Shown one piece after another: positions 22,831 to 35,000 of a stretch of 64,000 nt of DNA (positions are counted from its first letter, which is position 1; each line of letters starts with the position of its first letter). The notes beneath the pieces were generated by a model that saw only the letters and a program-made list of their open reading frames with translations, was not told the origin of the DNA and searched no databases. The translations under genes and the position numbers were made by a program. Location of the stretch: NCBI RefSeq assembly GCF_000003815.2, contig NC_049983.1, positions 16,876,907 through 16,940,906 of the forward strand, written 5' to 3'. Source of the stretch: Branchiostoma floridae (Eukaryota > Chordata > Leptocardii > Amphioxiformes > Branchiostomatidae).

Positions 22831-23486
22831 NNNNNNNNNNNNNNNNNNNNNNNNNNNNNNNNNNNNNNNNNNNNNNNNNNNNNNNNNNNNNNNNNNNNNN
22901 NNNNNNNNNNNNNNNNNNNNNNNNNNNNNNNNNNNNNNNNNNNNNNNNNNNNNNNNNNNNNNNNNNNNNNNNNNNNNNNNNNNNNNNNNNNNNNNNNNNN
23001 NNNNNNNNNNNNNNNNNNNNNNNNNNNNNNNNNNNNNNNNNNNNNNNNNNNNNNNNNNNNNNNNNNNNNNNNNNNNNNNNNNNNNNNNNNNNNNNNNNNN
23101 NNNNNNNNNNNNNNNNNNNNNNNNNNNNNNNNNNNNNNNNNNNNNNNNNNNNNNNNNNNNNNNNNNNNNNNNNNNNNNNNNNNNNNNNNNNNNNNNNNNN
23201 NNNNNNNNNNNNNNNNNNNNNNNNNNNNNNNNNNNNNNNNNNNNNNNNNNNNNNNNNNNNNNNNNNNNNNNNNNNNNNNNNNNNNNNNNNNNNNNNNNNN
23301 NNNNNNNNNNNNNNNNNNNNNNNNNNNNNNNNNNNNNNNNNNNNNNNNNNNNNNNNNNNNNNNNNNNNNNNNNNNNNNNNNNNNNNNNNNNNNNNNNNNN
23401 NNNNNNNNNNNNNNNNNNNNNNNNNNNNNNNNNNNNNNNNNNNNNNNNNNNNNNNNNNNNNNNNNNNNNNNNNNNNNNNNNNNNNN
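22831..23486. other. Assembly gap (656 N)
   Basis: A run of N directly before the 146-bp satellite. The true array is therefore probably longer than what is visible. Confidence 0.99.
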
Positions 23487-24835
23487 AAAAATGCTCTTTT
23501 TGCCTCAGAAGAGCAAATTAAGATTTTTTGACCAAAAAAATGCATATTGGATGTCAAAAAATTATTCCACACCCAATAAAGTTGGTTTGAACAAAATCGG
23601 ACATTGTTTCGCGATATCATTTTTTTATGCGAAAAAATGCCCTTTTTGCCTCAGAAGAGCAAATTGAGATTTTTTGACCAAAAAGTTGCATATTGGATGT
23701 GAAAAAATTATTCCGCACCCAATAAAGTTGGTTTGAACAAAATCGGACATTGTTTTGCGATATCATTTTTTTATGCGAAAAAATGCTCTTTTTGCCTCAG
23801 AAGAGCAAATTGAGATTTTTTGACCAAAAAGTTGCATATTGGATGTGAAAAAATTATTCCGCACCCAATAAAGTTGGTTTGAACAAAGTCGGACATTGTT
23901 TCGCGATATCATCTTTTTATGCGAAAAAATGCTCTTTTTGCCTCAGAAGAGCAAATTGAGATTTTTTTACCAAAAAATTGCATATTTGATGTGAAAAAAT
24001 TATTCCGCACCCAATAAAGTTGGTTTGAACAAAATCAGACATTGTTTCGCGATATCATTTTTTTATGCGAAAAAATGCTCTTTTTGCCTCAGAAGAGCAA
24101 ATTGAGATTTTTTGACCAAAAAGTTGCATATTGGATGTGAAAAAATTATTCCGCACCCAATAAAGTTGGTTTGAACAAAATCGGACATTGTTTCGCGATA
24201 TCATTTTTTTATGCGAAAAAATGCTCTTTTTGCCTCAGAAGAGCAAATTGAGATTTTTTGACCAAAAAGTTGCATATTGGATGTGAAAAAATTATTCCGC
24301 ACCCAATAAAGTTGGTTTGAACAAAATCGGACATTGTTTCGCGATATCATTTTTTTATGCGAAAAAATGCTCTTTTTGCCTCAGAAGAGCAAATTGAGAT
24401 TTTTTGACCAAAAAGTTGCATATTGGATGTGAAAAAATTATTCCGCACCCAATAAAGTTGGTTTGAACAAAATCAGACATTGTTTCGCGATATCATTTTT
24501 TTATGCGAAAAAATGCTCTTTTTGCCTCAGAAGAGCAAATTGAGATTTTTTGACCAAAAAGTTGCATATTGGATGTGAAAAAATTATTCCGCACCCAATA
24601 AAGTTGGTTTGAACAAAATCGGACATTGTTTCGCGATATCATTTTTTTATGCGAAAAAATGCTCTTTTTGCCAAAGACGAGCAAATTGAAATTTTTTTAC
24701 CAAAAAATTGCATATTTGATGTCAAAAAATCATTCCACACCCAATAAAGTTGGTTGAACAAAATTGGATATCGTTTCGCGATATCTTTTTTCTGCAAAAA
24801 AATGCTCTTTTTGCCTCAGAAGAGCAAATCAGAGC
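23487..24835. repeat. 146-bp satellite array, at least nine copies
   Basis: The phrase TGCTCTTTTTGCCTCAGAAG begins a unit repeated with a period of exactly 146 bases (GCTC at 23493, 23639, 23785, 23931, 24077, 24223, 24369, 24515, 24661) and a last spacing of 143 to 24804. Most copies are nearly identical; the last two are more diverged. The unit is AT-rich with poly-A/T blocks. The period equals nucleosome-core DNA length. Reading frames crossing it are fortuitous. Confidence 0.95.
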
Positions 24836-25120
24836 GATCACTCAAGACCAGGGTCCTTGAGCACAGACCCCCGAGTTCAACAACCTCAGAAGTTTCCCAA
24901 CATATTCATATAGAATCGCCTGGTCATTCGGTCTCAAAGGACAAAGTTAAAATCTTGGACATAGAGCCTGACTATTTTGCTAGAGGGATCAAAAAAGCCA
25001 TCTACATCAGAGCTTTACAACCATCCCTATTTAAAACAGAGACATAGCCTTCCTGCAACCTATGATCTGAGCTTGCTGAGTCACGCGTTCTATTCAGTAT
25101 TTGCTAAAGATGACGTCACG
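24830..25120 (+). pseudogene. Fragment of a Penelope-like retroelement, GIY-YIG C-terminal region
   Basis: Translation gives SLKTRVLEHR, then SEVSQHI, VKILDIEP and IKKAIYIRALQPSL. A frame change follows before LPATYDLSLLSHAF. This order (RxxEH, an S-H pair, VKILxxE, IKEAIYIR, P-L, L-x-YD-x-LL) matches the end of Penelope-like polymerases with a GIY-YIG endonuclease as I know them. The start of the domain is lost and the frame is broken, so this is a relic. It abuts the last unit of the 146-bp satellite. Confidence 0.6.
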
Positions 25121-27479
25121 ACAGCAGTGGATTGTTCATCTCTTGACAAAGACTGGTGCTGTTCAGTCGAAAATTTGGATGAGGCCAATTTTTGTGTTGG
25201 ATATTACAGTTAGAATAGTTCAATAATGACTGAACTACCAACGCAGATGAACTTTCAAATTAAAAGAAAAATGCAATTGTGCGTGATGCGCTTCAAATTG
25301 ACCTTGATTTACCCATGCGAAACATGGATGTCACGATGCGGCCACGCGGCGAGCGCGCAACTTTAACATGTTTGTTTTTCACCTTGTTTTTTTTTTCTTC
25401 ATATTTATCACACATATTCATGTGGACTTATGTAGCCTCTCTTTGAAATCCCAATTCGACATGAAACATTCGTTTCCAAGTAACTCTCAGTTAAAGTTTT
25501 GGAGACTTGGCATCTATGATCACCTATTTCTTGCAACTTTACAGTAAATGTTGAAATTTCTACAAATATGAGAGGTACCACATAAAAAGGAACCAGTGAT
25601 ATCACTGAAAGGCCAGTGATGTCACTAAAAGGGTATGTTGTGTGTGGCTCTTATTGCATCTCTTGTAAAGCTTTATTTCGCTGCAGTCAAGCCACCATGA
25701 ATAAATAGTGGTCTTTCGAAAAATACTTGTGCGGGACACTGAATCTTTTGAAGGAAAATTACTATTAAGTGTCGTTTATGTCTCTTCTACAAAACAAAAA
25801 CGGTTTCTCTCAAGTTTGGCTGGCATATCGATGTATATTATCATTATTGTTACATAGATGAATTTAATTGGGGGTAATATTTACTTATTGATATAAAGTA
25901 TCTCCAAGCACATCGACAGCAAGCGCACAGGAAGGAAGTGGAAACGAAAGACTTGACCAAATGGAACATCACGATTAAATTTGGCACTCGTTCTGCTGAT
26001 CACGATCATCATCATTGAACAGGCGGTTTTAGAACTCGTCAAAATACAATGACACACCGCGGCAGGGCAAATCCTGTAGTTCCGCCAGGATATAGAATGT
26101 CGCCATTATATATAACTTGTATGTGTATTCATCAATGCGCACTATGAAGGCTATCTGACAAATGGAATATCAAGATACGTATTTTTGCCAATTGTGCAGA
26201 TAACAATTCATGAATAGTGGGTTTTTAAACGTCGACAAATGACACCGATAAGCGCCACCTGCTGTACAGATATCGCATGAGCTGAATAATGAAGAAAGAT
26301 GAATCGCCTATATCTGCAATTAGATAGACGACAGAGCAAAACCGCTTAAAGTACATATAGATCAGTATATTAGCCTACCGTGGTGAAAATTTCATTGACA
26401 GACACCGATTTTTCCTCGTTTCATGAAGTAAATCGCACTCCCGTCATGCGGGGTTCAAATCGGACTAAAATTGCCTAAGTGGAACATAGCGGTCGGAGTG
26501 CGCTCTCACGTTTTTGCCGACACGTCAGTGGTTTTCATACCTCTCTTAGGGAACGACAGATTTCTACCAAATTTGGTCGGCATATACATGAAAACCTACT
26601 TAGTCGCTGTATGAATTCTCATTTAATCATTTTGATTGGTTATTGAGTTTTGAGCTGTTGACATTTGGAAAATAAAAGTCCAAAGTGGACTTTGTAGCAC
26701 AACTCACGGGTATACCGAGTGTAACCACTCACAAAGGAAAGTGCTGATATCGCCGAAATACCCTTAGCAGAGTTATATAAAAATTTGTGCCTATTTCAGG
26801 TTGGAAATCCCTAACCCGACATCATTTTGTAATGTCGGACTTTCCGGACTTTGGACTTTTGTGAGATCACAAAAACTGACGACTTCGACAGACAAATGGA
26901 CTCGGTATCTTTAAACAATTGCAAAATAACGAAAGAGTAACATTTCTAGCAACACAGATAGCTCAGTATATTAGCCAACCGTTGCCAAAGTATTAAGTGA
27001 AAAATACTACTCGCACTCGTTTGATAGGAAAACCTCGTTTGATAGGACTATACGGCAAATGGGGGTTGGAACGCGAGTTCCGTGATCCGGACGTGAACGT
27101 TTAGAACTTCATCTGCCTCATTAATGTTATGAGAATCGGATTTCTTTCAAATTTGGCTGAAATATTTATAAATGCTTGCAAAGTCGCTGTGCCAATTGCT
27201 ATGCTGAAATCATGGATCATTATCGTGTTACTTGTTACTGGGTAACTTTGTAATCAGTGGTCTCAAACACAAACCCACCTCCGCTGGTTTCCAAAACAGA
27301 GTGCCTACTAAGCCCTATTATTTTGGGTACATAATCCACACACATAAACGCGTACACTTTATTCATACACCTCCACATTATGCTGGATACTACTACTACA
27401 CTTGGGGTGGATATCGCTTCGTCGTACGTGCAACTGCGTGCTGTCTACGTACAAAACGTGGGCGATCCTTTGGGATCTG
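25121..27479. repeat. Old diverged repeats, no gene seen
   Basis: Similar phrases recur at about 25800 (CAAGTTTGGCTGGCATAT), 26568 (CAAATTTGGTCGGCATAT) and 27138 (CAAATTTGGCTGAAATAT). Another pair occurs at about 25960 and 26160 (AAATGGAACATC, AAATGGAATATC). They suggest diverged tandem or dispersed copies of a unit of roughly 0.6-0.8 kb. The boundaries are not clear. Confidence 0.35.
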
Positions 27480-27560
27480 TACGAGGAGTGATCAATAAGT
27501 CCTTGGCCTCACCCAGAAATAATGATGAAAGTTTATTTGCAAGTTCTTGCCCGAGGGCTA
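27480..27560. mobile_element. Possible mariner-type terminal repeat
   Basis: TACGAGGAGTGATCAATAAG at 27480 looks like the terminal repeat of some Tc1/mariner elements, starting at a TA. No partner end and no D,D(E/D) transposase are visible, so this is weak. Confidence 0.3.
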
Positions 27561-27697
27561 ATTGAAACATGAAACATACAGAAAATATAGTAAACATGCA
27601 TAAAATAACTTAAAAACACTTTGGTATAGATAACAATGGTGACAAGTCTAGAAAAGTGACTATTCTATCAATGATATGGACTGCTGAGAGCTACAAT

Positions 27698-28339
27698 CTA
27701 CGCATTTGGGGTTTGATTTCTTTTCAGTGGAAGACGAAGTACCTCACCCTTTTCTATAATGAGTGGGTTATGTGACGTTAACAGCGTTATGGTTTTGTTT
27801 TCGTCAGTAAGCGTTTGGAAATTTTTGTGTTCTGCATGCCTCTTCAAATAACTCCTTTCTTTCCTGGTCATTAGAGAGGCAGTTAGAAATAAAATGTATT
27901 TCGTCTTCCACCGGTTTTGCAATACAATGGTTACATGCTCTTTCGCCCACAGGTAGCTTTTTGTACCGCCCTTTCTCAATTTCAAGGGGGTGGGCGCTAA
28001 TTCTAAGTTTCCCCCTTGTCGATCTGACCACGAATTTATCTAGTAACGTTAAATAAGTTATAATTATCTGGTGTATCATTGAGTATCCCTTCTTTTATAG
28101 TTTCTTAAAAATCTTAACTTACCATTACCTGTAGACAGTCTATGAGAAAATGTCTGGATATATATATCTTTCAACCCTTTTCTTAGCGATGTACATATAT
28201 GCTTGTTGTCTAACCATGAATCCATAGAGTTCCATAAAAAAGAGCAACCAGTATTGTCTAGAATTTCCTTTACGTGTAATAAGCACAACTCATATTTCGA
28301 AGCATAGATGTCAAGTATTAAGTCTTCATGAATGTGCAC
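27698..28339 (-). pseudogene. LINE-type retrotransposon relic, C-terminal region
   Basis: On the minus strand, translations in two frames give SAHPLEIEKGRYKKLPVGER followed by a C-x2-C...H-x4-C zinc knuckle (ACNHC, EDEIHFISNC). A preceding piece is KLRFLRNYKRRD. A further frame continues NKTITLLTSHNPLIIEKG. These are typical of the region after the reverse transcriptase in many invertebrate non-LTR elements. Frame changes near 28079 and 27810 show it is dead. No reverse transcriptase core remains. Confidence 0.6.
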
Positions 28340-28818
28340 CGAAATTCAAATTATTGTGATCATTACTTTTTGTAACGTTAGGTAAGGTAGATGGGGAAAA
28401 CGTGGGCAATTATGCTGCGACCTGAGGTGTGCGGGTCAACTTGCGCTGCTGGAAGTTTGACACCCACTTCTTTCATCATGATCAAACATTTTGACAATGT
28501 CTTTTGTTAATGACAAAGACTTATGGCATAGGGAACTCGACCCACGCGTCTGATCACAATTCATCCTTGTTTTTCTCGCCACTTACCTTCTGATTTGCAA
28601 AAAAACGAATGCCTGGAAAGTAATGACTGCAATGGTTTGAAATTTGGAGGATATTGATAGAAGACTTGATACTACAAAGCTGTGACTCAAAATTTGAGTT
28701 GTGCTTATTATTTCTGGATGAGGCCAAGGACAGAGATCGTACGTACAACGCACTTACCACTTACGCCACCAACGATGCACCCAACCGCTCACGGCCAGGC
28801 GTGGCATGGCCTCTCTGC

Positions 28819-30519
28819 TCTCAGAGCTAAGCGCCACGCAAATATTACTTGTATGGTGTGTTACCTGGTCCCCAGAGCTAAGCGCCACACAAATATTACC
28901 TGTACGGTGTGTTACCTGGTCCCCAGAGCTAAGAGCCACGCAAATATTACCTGTAGGGTGTGTTACCTGGTCCCCAGAGCTAAGAGCCACGCAAATATTA
29001 CCTGTAGGGTGTGTTACCTGGTCCCCAGAGATAAGAGCCACGCAAATATTACCTGTACGGTGTGTTACCTGGTCCCCAGAGCTAAGCGCCACACAAATAT
29101 TACCTGTATGGAGTGTTACCTGATCCCCAGAGCTAAGAGCCACGCAAATATAACCTGTATGGTGTGTTACCTGGTCCCCAGAGCTAAGCGCCACACAAAT
29201 ATTACCTGTATGGTGGGTTACCTGGTCCCCAGAGCTAAGCGCCACACAAATATTACCTGGAGGGTGTGTTACCTGGTCCCCAGAGCTAAGAGCCACGAAA
29301 ATATAACCTGTACGGGGTGTTACCTGGGNNNNNNNNNNNNNNNNNNNNNNNNNNNNNNNNNNNNNNNNNNNNNNNNNNNNNNNNNNNNNNNNNNNNNNNN
29401 NNNNNNNNNNNNNNNNNNNNNNNNNNNNNNNNNNNNNNNNNNNNNNNNNNNNNNNNNNNNNNNNNNNNNNNNNNNNNNNNNNNNNNNNNNNNNNNNNNNN
29501 NNNNNNNNNNNNNNNNNNNNNNNNNNNNNNNNNNNNNNNNNNNNNNNNNNNNNNNNNNNNNNNNNNNNNNNNNNNNNNNNNNNNNNNNNNNNNNNNNNNN
29601 NNNNNNNNNNNNNNNNNNNNNNNNNNNNNNNNNNNNNNNNNNNNNNNNNNNNNNNNNNNNNNNNNNNNNNNNNNNNNNNNNNNNNNNNNNNNNNNNNNNN
29701 NNNNNNNNNNNNNNNNNNNNNNNNNNNNNNNNNNNNNNNNNNNNNNNNNNNNNNNNNNNNNNNNNNNNNNNNNNNNNNNNNNNNNNNNNNNNNNNNNNNN
29801 NNNNNNNNNNNNNNNNNNNNNNNNNNNNNNNNNNNNNNNNNNNNNNNNNNNNNNNNNNNNNNNNNNNNNNNNNNNNNNNNNNNNNNNNNNNNNNNNNNNN
29901 NNNNNNNNNNNNNNNNNNNNNNNNNNNNNNNNNNNNNNNNNNNNNNNNNNNNNNNNNNNNNNNNNNNNNNNNNNNNNNNNNNNNNNNNNNNNNNNNNNNN
30001 NNNNNNNNNNNNNNNNNNNNNNNNNNNNNNNNNNNNNNNNNNNNNNNNNNNCTGTTCCTACTTTCCATCCCACAAATATTGCCTGTAGAGTGTGTTACCT
30101 GGTCCCCAGAGCTAAGAGCCACGCAAATATTACCTGTACGGTGTGTTACCTGGTCCCCAGAGCTAAGCGCCACGCAAATATTACCTGTAAATATTACCTG
30201 TAGGGTGTGTTACCTGGTCCCCAGAGCTAAGCGCCACGCAAATATTCCCTGTATGGTGTGTTACCTGGTCCCCAGAGCTAAGAGCCACGCAAATATTACC
30301 TGTACGGTGTGTTACCTGGTCCCCAGAGCTAAGCGCCACGCAAATATTACCTGTAGGGTGTGTTACCTGGTCCCCAGAGCTAAGCGCCACGCAAATATTA
30401 CCTGTACGGCGTGTTACCTGGTCCCGAGAGCTAAGAGCCACGCAAATATTACCTGTAAGGTGTGTTACCTGGTCACAAGAGCTAAGAGCCACGCAAATAT
30501 TACCTGTATGGTGTGTTAT
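28819..30519 (-). repeat. 51-bp minisatellite array, right arm (inverted)
   Basis: About ten copies of the left-arm unit, reverse-complemented (starting CAGAGCTAAGAGCCACGCAA), run to 29328. After a 723-N gap, about nine more run from 30061 to about 30515. Variation between copies is mostly a few positions (GCGCC versus GAGCC, GTAGGG versus GTACGG). It joins the right outer arm at about 30520. Confidence 0.95.
29329..30051. other. Assembly gap (723 N)
   Basis: A run of N within the right-arm minisatellite. More repeat units, or an insertion, may be missing. Confidence 0.99.
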
Positions 30520-30874
30520 GCGTAAAATTTAATCGATGAATGAGGGACTAACTAGGGGCAAGGAAGCGACAGTCGCTTCCGGGATAAATATGCGTAAGTC
30601 AAACTTTACTGTTTTGAAACATAAACTCGGGTCAATTCCGATTACGTATGTTTCTTAGTATCATATAGAAAATGACCTATCTGTTTAAGGGCTTATATAG
30701 CATGAATATGCTCTAAAAGGCCGTGTTTTATGCGCTCAAATGTTGAATTATGATATTGTAAGCCAACAGCATGGCGGAACTGCTGTACTGCCGTCGACGA
30801 AACTATCCTCACCGATGGGATTGACCAATAGTAGCGTGGCGCTTATTGTGTGCGCGCCGCCGTTAAACGGAGGC
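30520..30874 (-). repeat. Right outer arm of the 11.3-kb inverted repeat
   Basis: Reverse complement of 19610-19965, ending CCGTTAAACGGAGGC. On the plus strand it presents ATTGACCAAT toward the USP44/49 gene in the same relative orientation that the left arm presents it to CHCHD4. No clean target duplication is seen: the left flank is ATTATG and the right flank ACCTAT. Confidence 0.85.
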
Positions 30875-30950
30875 ACCTATAGCTCCACTACTGGCACACA
30901 CATGTTCCTCAAGGTGAACCACTGCGCATGTCAGGACCTGCAGTTTTGTA

Positions 30951-31248
30951 ATTCTCGCGAAATCTCGCGTGTCAGTTTACGTAACTCTCGCACAATCTCG
31001 TCTTGTGTCGCTAAATCTCGCGTGATGTCACGGATCGTGTTTCCGTTTCCGGTTCGAAGATTCTCCCACATCACGTGACCCAAGGCTGACAGAAAAAATG
31101 GCGGTGACCCCACGAACCGGCGAGAGAGTCGCCCAGCTGGGCGAACACTGAGACAAAAATTTCATCAGAGGACCCGTAAAATCGCAACTTTCTCCGGCTT
31201 TCGTGGTCGTGCAAGGTCAGTGGAGATATAAGCAGGCAAACTGCTCGG
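30951..31248 (+). promoter_or_regulatory. Predicted USP44/49 promoter and non-coding first exon
   Basis: Clustered TCTCGCG motifs (for example TTCTCGCGAAATCTCGCG at 30953) match a class of CpG-type promoter element. A CACGTGACC E-box-like site lies at 31073, and AAAATGGCGG, a YY1-type motif usually just downstream of the start site, at 31095. A good donor, CGGTAAGTTT, at 31247 and a strong acceptor, TTTCCTTTGCAG, ending at 31884 suggest a 5' UTR intron. The start site itself is inferred. Confidence 0.5.
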
Positions 31249-32028
31249 TAAGTTTGCCGCTGGAAGTCGTAAAAACCCGGGTTTCTGGTGTGTAAAAGTA
31301 GACTTCCGTTGGCGAGAAGACTTGAAGTGAGTTCTGTGTGTGTTGGTAGGCAGAGCGCAGTACAAAAAGAACTGCGGGCCAAAACAATCATAAACAATCT
31401 GCCTCTCCACCGATGATTTCCCGTTAAAAGATCAATTCCTTCAACTCTTACTTGTGCATTGTTATGCTAATAGTCCCAAATATTTACAAATGACTTTTTG
31501 TTGATCTACTCTGAAAGAAAACGTCTCAAATTTTTTAAACTTCGCCCCGGGTAAATTATCAAACTTTGAAGCACGTGCATCCAAACGAACTTTGTCAGAG
31601 AAAGCTGACCGCAGAAAACCTCACGATCTTTATTCTTTGGTTCGGAGTCTGTACAGCCGGCATAATGCATGAATTTCATGCAGGCTTTTCCTTTTTTTAT
31701 CATTTCGTGCATACAAAAGAATCTTTCCAGTGTGACCGAAGCTATCAATTAAAATCTAAAGGGGGTTATCCTTTTCAGGGGGGCATTTGCATCAAAATGT
31801 CGCCAGAAAAGTGGGATTATCACAAGAATAAATTTTAATTTTAGTGAGTGAATGAGAATTTATTGAGTTGTATTTCCTTTGCAGCATACCGGGATTGAAA
31901 GGCCGAAAAATCTGAGGTCTGAAAGCTGTTGTATAAGACTTGCAGAGAGTGGAGTGTAAGTGATATACTAGCACACAGCCTCATGAACTGTTGATGTTCC
32001 CACTCCTGGTTTGAATTGGACCGCACTG

Positions 32029-35000
32029 ATGGATAAGTGCAAGCACGTTCTCAAGCAGCGTCTGGCCGAGGACCACTCCATCCTCAACCCGCAGAAGTGG
32101 TCCTGCGGGATCTGCGGCACCACGGAGAGCGTCTGGGCGTGCCTGAGCTGCTCCCATGTGGCGTGCGGGCGCTACATCAACGAGCACGCCCTCCACCACT
32201 TCCAGGAGACCAAGCACCCGATCTGCCTGGAGGTCAACGAACTGTACGTGTTCTGTTACGAGTGCGAGGAATATGTACTGAACGACAACAACGCGGGCGA
32301 CGTGCACCTGCTACGAACCACCCTCAGTGCCATCAAAAACCAGAGCCTAGGGGCTCGAACGACTCGTAGCGGACGCGTGCTGAGAGCGGGTAAGGACGAC
32401 AATGCCGGGCCGAAACAGACAAGCGTGGAGCCGGACCAGTACTACACCGCAATGTACTTCAGGCGATTCATTCTCATGCGGAAAGTGTTCCTCATCTGGC
32501 GCGACAATGTGCGAGCGACTAGAAAAGCCAAAGGTTTGCCCCCGCACCCGGAACCCAAGAAACCGGAGAGAAAACGAGTCGTCAAGAGGAGAAGGAGTTA
32601 TGAGAGGCCGTCGACCCCCAGCAGACAGAGTCAGCGGACAGCTGAAAGGAGAAGACAGAAAGAAAAGGAAGACGATTCCAAACCTCGTGCCCCGATCACA
32701 CCAGGGGTCACTGGCCTCAGGAATTTAGGAAACACGTGCTATATGAACTCCATCCTTCAGGTGTTGAGTCACCTTCAGAAGTTCCGCGACCTGGTGCTTA
32801 ACCTTGACCTTGATGGCTGCAGCGATGGTACCTCCACGAGACGGAGGCTGTCCACTGAAGCATTGGAGTACCGAGCTGGTGGATCGAGAGGAATGTTTCG
32901 ACAAACAAGCGTGGACTGTTTCAAAGCGGTGACAACGCCGCCGGCGAGACGTAATCTCGGGCGTGGACTGAACGGCGGGTCGTCGTCGTCGGGCAATGGC
33001 AGGGGGAACAAATTTGTACCAATCAACGGGGAGGCAGCAAACATTACGAGTATATCGTTGTGTCGCGACCTGCACGCTCTCTTCAGAGTGATGTGGTCGG
33101 GGAAGTGGGCCCTGGTGTCGCCGCACGCCATCTTGAACTCTGTGTGGAAGCTCATCCCCAACTTCAAGGGGTACAACCAGCAGGATGCTCAGGAATTTCT
33201 GTACGAGCTGCTAGATAAAGTACAATCCGAGCTAGAGCGACTCTACTCCCCCACCATGACCATGAAGGCCAGAAGAAACCCCATGCCCATGGAAATCTTC
33301 GCTCAGAACTTCCAGGGAGAGCTTGTCAGTCAGGTATTGTGACATCCATTAGAATTTATCAACATGCATTTCTTTTTATCTCTTGCTGTTTTTAAGCTGA
33401 TTCTTTAATCAAAAAGACTGATTAGCCATTAGGTTGGTAACTGGTAAATACTACCACCCAGCACCCCCAAACAACAAACCATATGGCCTTGGCTTTACTG
33501 TCAATACAAATTACTCTAAGATTTTTTTTATATCCTACTCTATTCTTTGTAGAATGACATACATTTTGTTAGTATGCTGATATACATGTAGCAGTGGTGA
33601 CATTTAAAAAAAAAAGGAAAACAAAAATGTAAAATTAAATTCCTTTAGAGTCATTTCTACCACTTAGCAGCTCAAAATACTTTTCATGTACTTATTATGA
33701 AATCAAATGACAGATCTTTCCTTGCTTCGTTTTGCTTTGAGTTTTCCCCAGCTGAATGCAATGTTTCCATCCCATGGACCATTGCCTGCAGAGTTGGTAA
33801 ATCAATCTGTGCCAGCCCCCAGACCTCTGCTGTTCTGCACCATTCATTCTGAAAGGACCCTTTGTGTCTGAAAAAGGCTGGGCCTCGGAAACCTGGGCTT
33901 TGTTTTACACTGAAGGGTCCATATAACTTATAAGATATCCATTTTCGCTATATCTTCCTTCTTTAAGTTCTTAGACATAATGCTTATGATACATGAATAC
34001 TTCACCGTTATAGCAATGTGTTCATAACACAAGTAGTACTGGGAAAGAGGGAAATTGGGGGAGGGGGGCAGGCTTCTGAGAAAAAACTATGGCTTCCTTA
34101 GGAACGTAAACATTGACTGTTGAAGGGGCCCCCCTTTAAAAGGTTTTCCCTTAGCCGTAATATTTTTTGTATATTCATCTTTTTGACTCACTTCAGAAGA
34201 ATCGTTTGAAGTTTGATTACCAGAATTGTAAGTACACTAAATTACAAGTGTAACTCTATTCCCTTCTACAAGCCTGCTGATCAACTACCCAGAAAGGTGT
34301 TCTCCGAAATTGAGTGTGTACATTTTTCCACAGACGTGCACCACTGATATGTTTGGTATGTGTGGTGTTACGTCATGTCCTAAAGCATTAGTCCTTTTGT
34401 CACCCCTTTTAAGTTGATTATACCTTGGGCACAACCTGTTGTATTAGACAGCCAAGTTACGTAAGTATATACTGTGTGCCGAACTGCCTGTGTCTGAAGT
34501 AATATTTGCATGATTTTATAGGATTGACCTTTGAACAGGATACAGTATACTGACAGCATTGTGCTGATAATATTGTTTTGTAGGAAGGTAGCTCTCATTC
34601 AAATATGTCAGAAAAATAGACATTTTGATTTTTAGTAAATTTTACCATAGAATTTCTACATAATTAAAATGAGCTTTTCTTTTAAGGCTGAAACAGCTGT
34701 CAATACAAAAATCAAAATCACAAGAGATTTCAGTGAAATTTGCTCTAGCTATAAATTCTGAAGTAAAATTGTGGAAAGTGAGTTTTCCATCTTCGGCCTA
34801 TGTTAAACCAACTGAGTGTAACTATTTTTGGAAGAAGCAGCATTCACTTTTAGATCACCATCGAAGTTTGTTTACTTACATATGACCTTTGGCCATTGGA
34901 GTCAGTAAACAGACTGGCTTATCTCTTTAATCTACAATAATCAGATTAAGGAATTCCTTTTATGTTCCCTCAGGGATAAAGTCATTAATCCTGTGCTAGA

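Noticed and set aside
22682-23620. 312-codon minus-strand frame
   Set aside because: Most of it is the 656-N gap. The rest is the 146-bp satellite.
31071-31397. Open frames on the minus strand upstream of USP44/49
   Set aside because: They lie in the CpG-rich promoter and 5' UTR, with no domain and no splice support.
32011-32028. Upstream extension of USP44/49 starting at TTG
   Set aside because: The six extra codons begin with TTG. The ATG at 32029 aligns with the family start (MDKCKHV) and is the first ATG after the in-frame stop.
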